Of a stretch of 15,208 nt of DNA, positions 14,683-15,208 are shown piece after piece; the stretch's first letter is position 1; each line of letters opens with the position of its first letter. The translations under genes and the position numbers were made by a program. The notes under the pieces are model-generated. The model saw nothing but the letters and a program-made list of their open reading frames with translations. It was not told the origin of the DNA and did no database searches. Source of the DNA: Natronohydrobacter sp. (GTDB lineage Bacteria; Pseudomonadota; Alphaproteobacteria; Rhodobacterales; Rhodobacteraceae); contig SKSL01000054.1 in NCBI GenBank assembly GCA_007123015.1, positions 1 through 15,208 of the forward strand, given 5' to 3'.

Positions 14683-15208
14683 ATGGTGCGCAGCCGGGCA
14701 GACAGATGGGGCGATGCGCTGGTCTATCTGGCGATGATCCTGCTCGCGCTCACGTTCCTGCTGCCGCTTCTGTGGCTGCTCTCGCTGGCCTTGCGCACCC
14801 CAGCGGAAGTTTTCATGGGGGCTGCGCGCTTTGTCCCCGAGGCCCCGACGCTCGATAATTTCCGCACAGTGCTGCGCGACGGTGGCTTTCAGACCTATAT
14901 CTGGAATACTGTCAAATTGTCGGCCCTTGGCGCCGCCGGCGCTGTCGCCTTCGCGGCCCCTGCGGCCTATGCGTTTTCCCGGATGCGCTTTCGGGGCAAA
15001 GGGGCGATGATGCTGGGGATCCTGTCTGTGCAGATGATTTCCGGGCTGGTGGTGCTGATCCCCCTCTATCGCATGATGGATCGGTTGAACCTGCTCGAAA
15101 CACATCTGGGCACGACCCTGCTCTATATCGCGGCGGGGATCCCAGTGACAGTCTGGCTGCTGAAAGTCAGCTTCGACGCGGTGCCGCGCGCACTGGAGGA
15201 TGCAGCCG
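14683..15208 (+). CDS. ABC sugar importer permease 2 (MalG/UgpE family), 3' partial
   Basis: This is the second inner-membrane permease of the importer; 175 codons are visible before the window ends. ATG 14683 follows the permease 1 stop (TAG, 14680-14682) with no gap. The N-terminus has a first helix (LVYLAMILLALTFLLPLLWLL in outline), then LRTPAEVF, PTLDNFRTVL, WNTVKLSALGA, AAPAAYAFSRMRFRGK and IPLYRMMDRLNLL, the standard MalG/UgpE pattern. The sequence breaks off in the EAA loop at FDAVPRALEDAA, so roughly a third of the gene is missing. It completes a transporter of one ATPase, one binding protein and two permeases. Confidence 0.92.
   Translation, partial: MVRSRADRWGDALVYLAMILLALTFLLPLLWLLSLALRTPAEVFMGAARFVPEAPTLDNFRTVLRDGGFQTYIWNTVKLSALGAAGAVAFAAPAAYAFSRMRFRGKGAMMLGILSVQMISGLVVLIPLYRMMDRLNLLETHLGTTLLYIAAGIPVTVWLLKVSFDAVPRALEDAA

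Overview
The window is GC-rich DNA, about 60-65% by eye, densely packed with genes. It contains no rRNA, tRNA, CRISPR array, insertion sequence or phage gene. The gene complement points to an alphaproteobacterium, most likely of the Rhodobacteraceae: an oxygen-independent HemN behind an FnrL-type box, an OpgH/OpgG pair lacking the long N-terminal OpgH extension of enterobacteria, ATGA-type overlaps, and frequent TTG/GTG starts. A possible CrtJ/PpsR operator at hemN would fit a phototrophic or formerly phototrophic member, but this is inference.

Layout. (1) 1-1210, plus strand: the end of an energy-coupling-factor (ECF) importer, with a partial transmembrane T protein (CbiQ-like) and its ATPase (CbiO-like). 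The order and the His-rich ATPase tail suggest cobalt or nickel. (2) 1211-1387: a convergent gap. (3) 1388-7656, minus strand, read right to left: cytochrome b561, an OpgH glucan synthase fused to a C-terminal SAM methyltransferase, a Tat-exported OpgG/OpgD protein, then hemN with its own redox-regulated promoter (about 2809-2855). The first three genes are translationally coupled (TGAcATG and ATGA), so they form an osmoregulated periplasmic glucan (OPG) operon. (4) 7657-7836: a divergent intergenic region. (5) 7837-11185, plus strand: three ATGA-coupled membrane genes, namely a CDP-alcohol phosphatidyltransferase, a membrane-anchored sulfatase/alkaline-phosphatase-superfamily enzyme, and an LPG-synthase-TM/UPF0104 flippase-like protein. 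(6) 11344-15208, plus strand: a sugar-type ABC importer in the order ATPase, binding protein, permease 1, permease 2; the last gene runs off the window.

How the genes may work together. OpgH makes and exports a beta-glucan backbone and OpgG acts on it in the periplasm. The fused methyltransferase domain faces the cytoplasm and has no assigned job in known OPG synthesis. The divergent three-gene module looks like machinery to make a phospholipid-type donor, move or display it, and transfer or hydrolyse a head group outside the membrane. Enterobacterial OpgB, which puts phosphoglycerol on OPGs, belongs to the same enzyme superfamily as the middle gene. I therefore propose that 3025-11185 may be one envelope-glucan synthesis and decoration locus. 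The individual family calls are solid; the joint function is a hypothesis.
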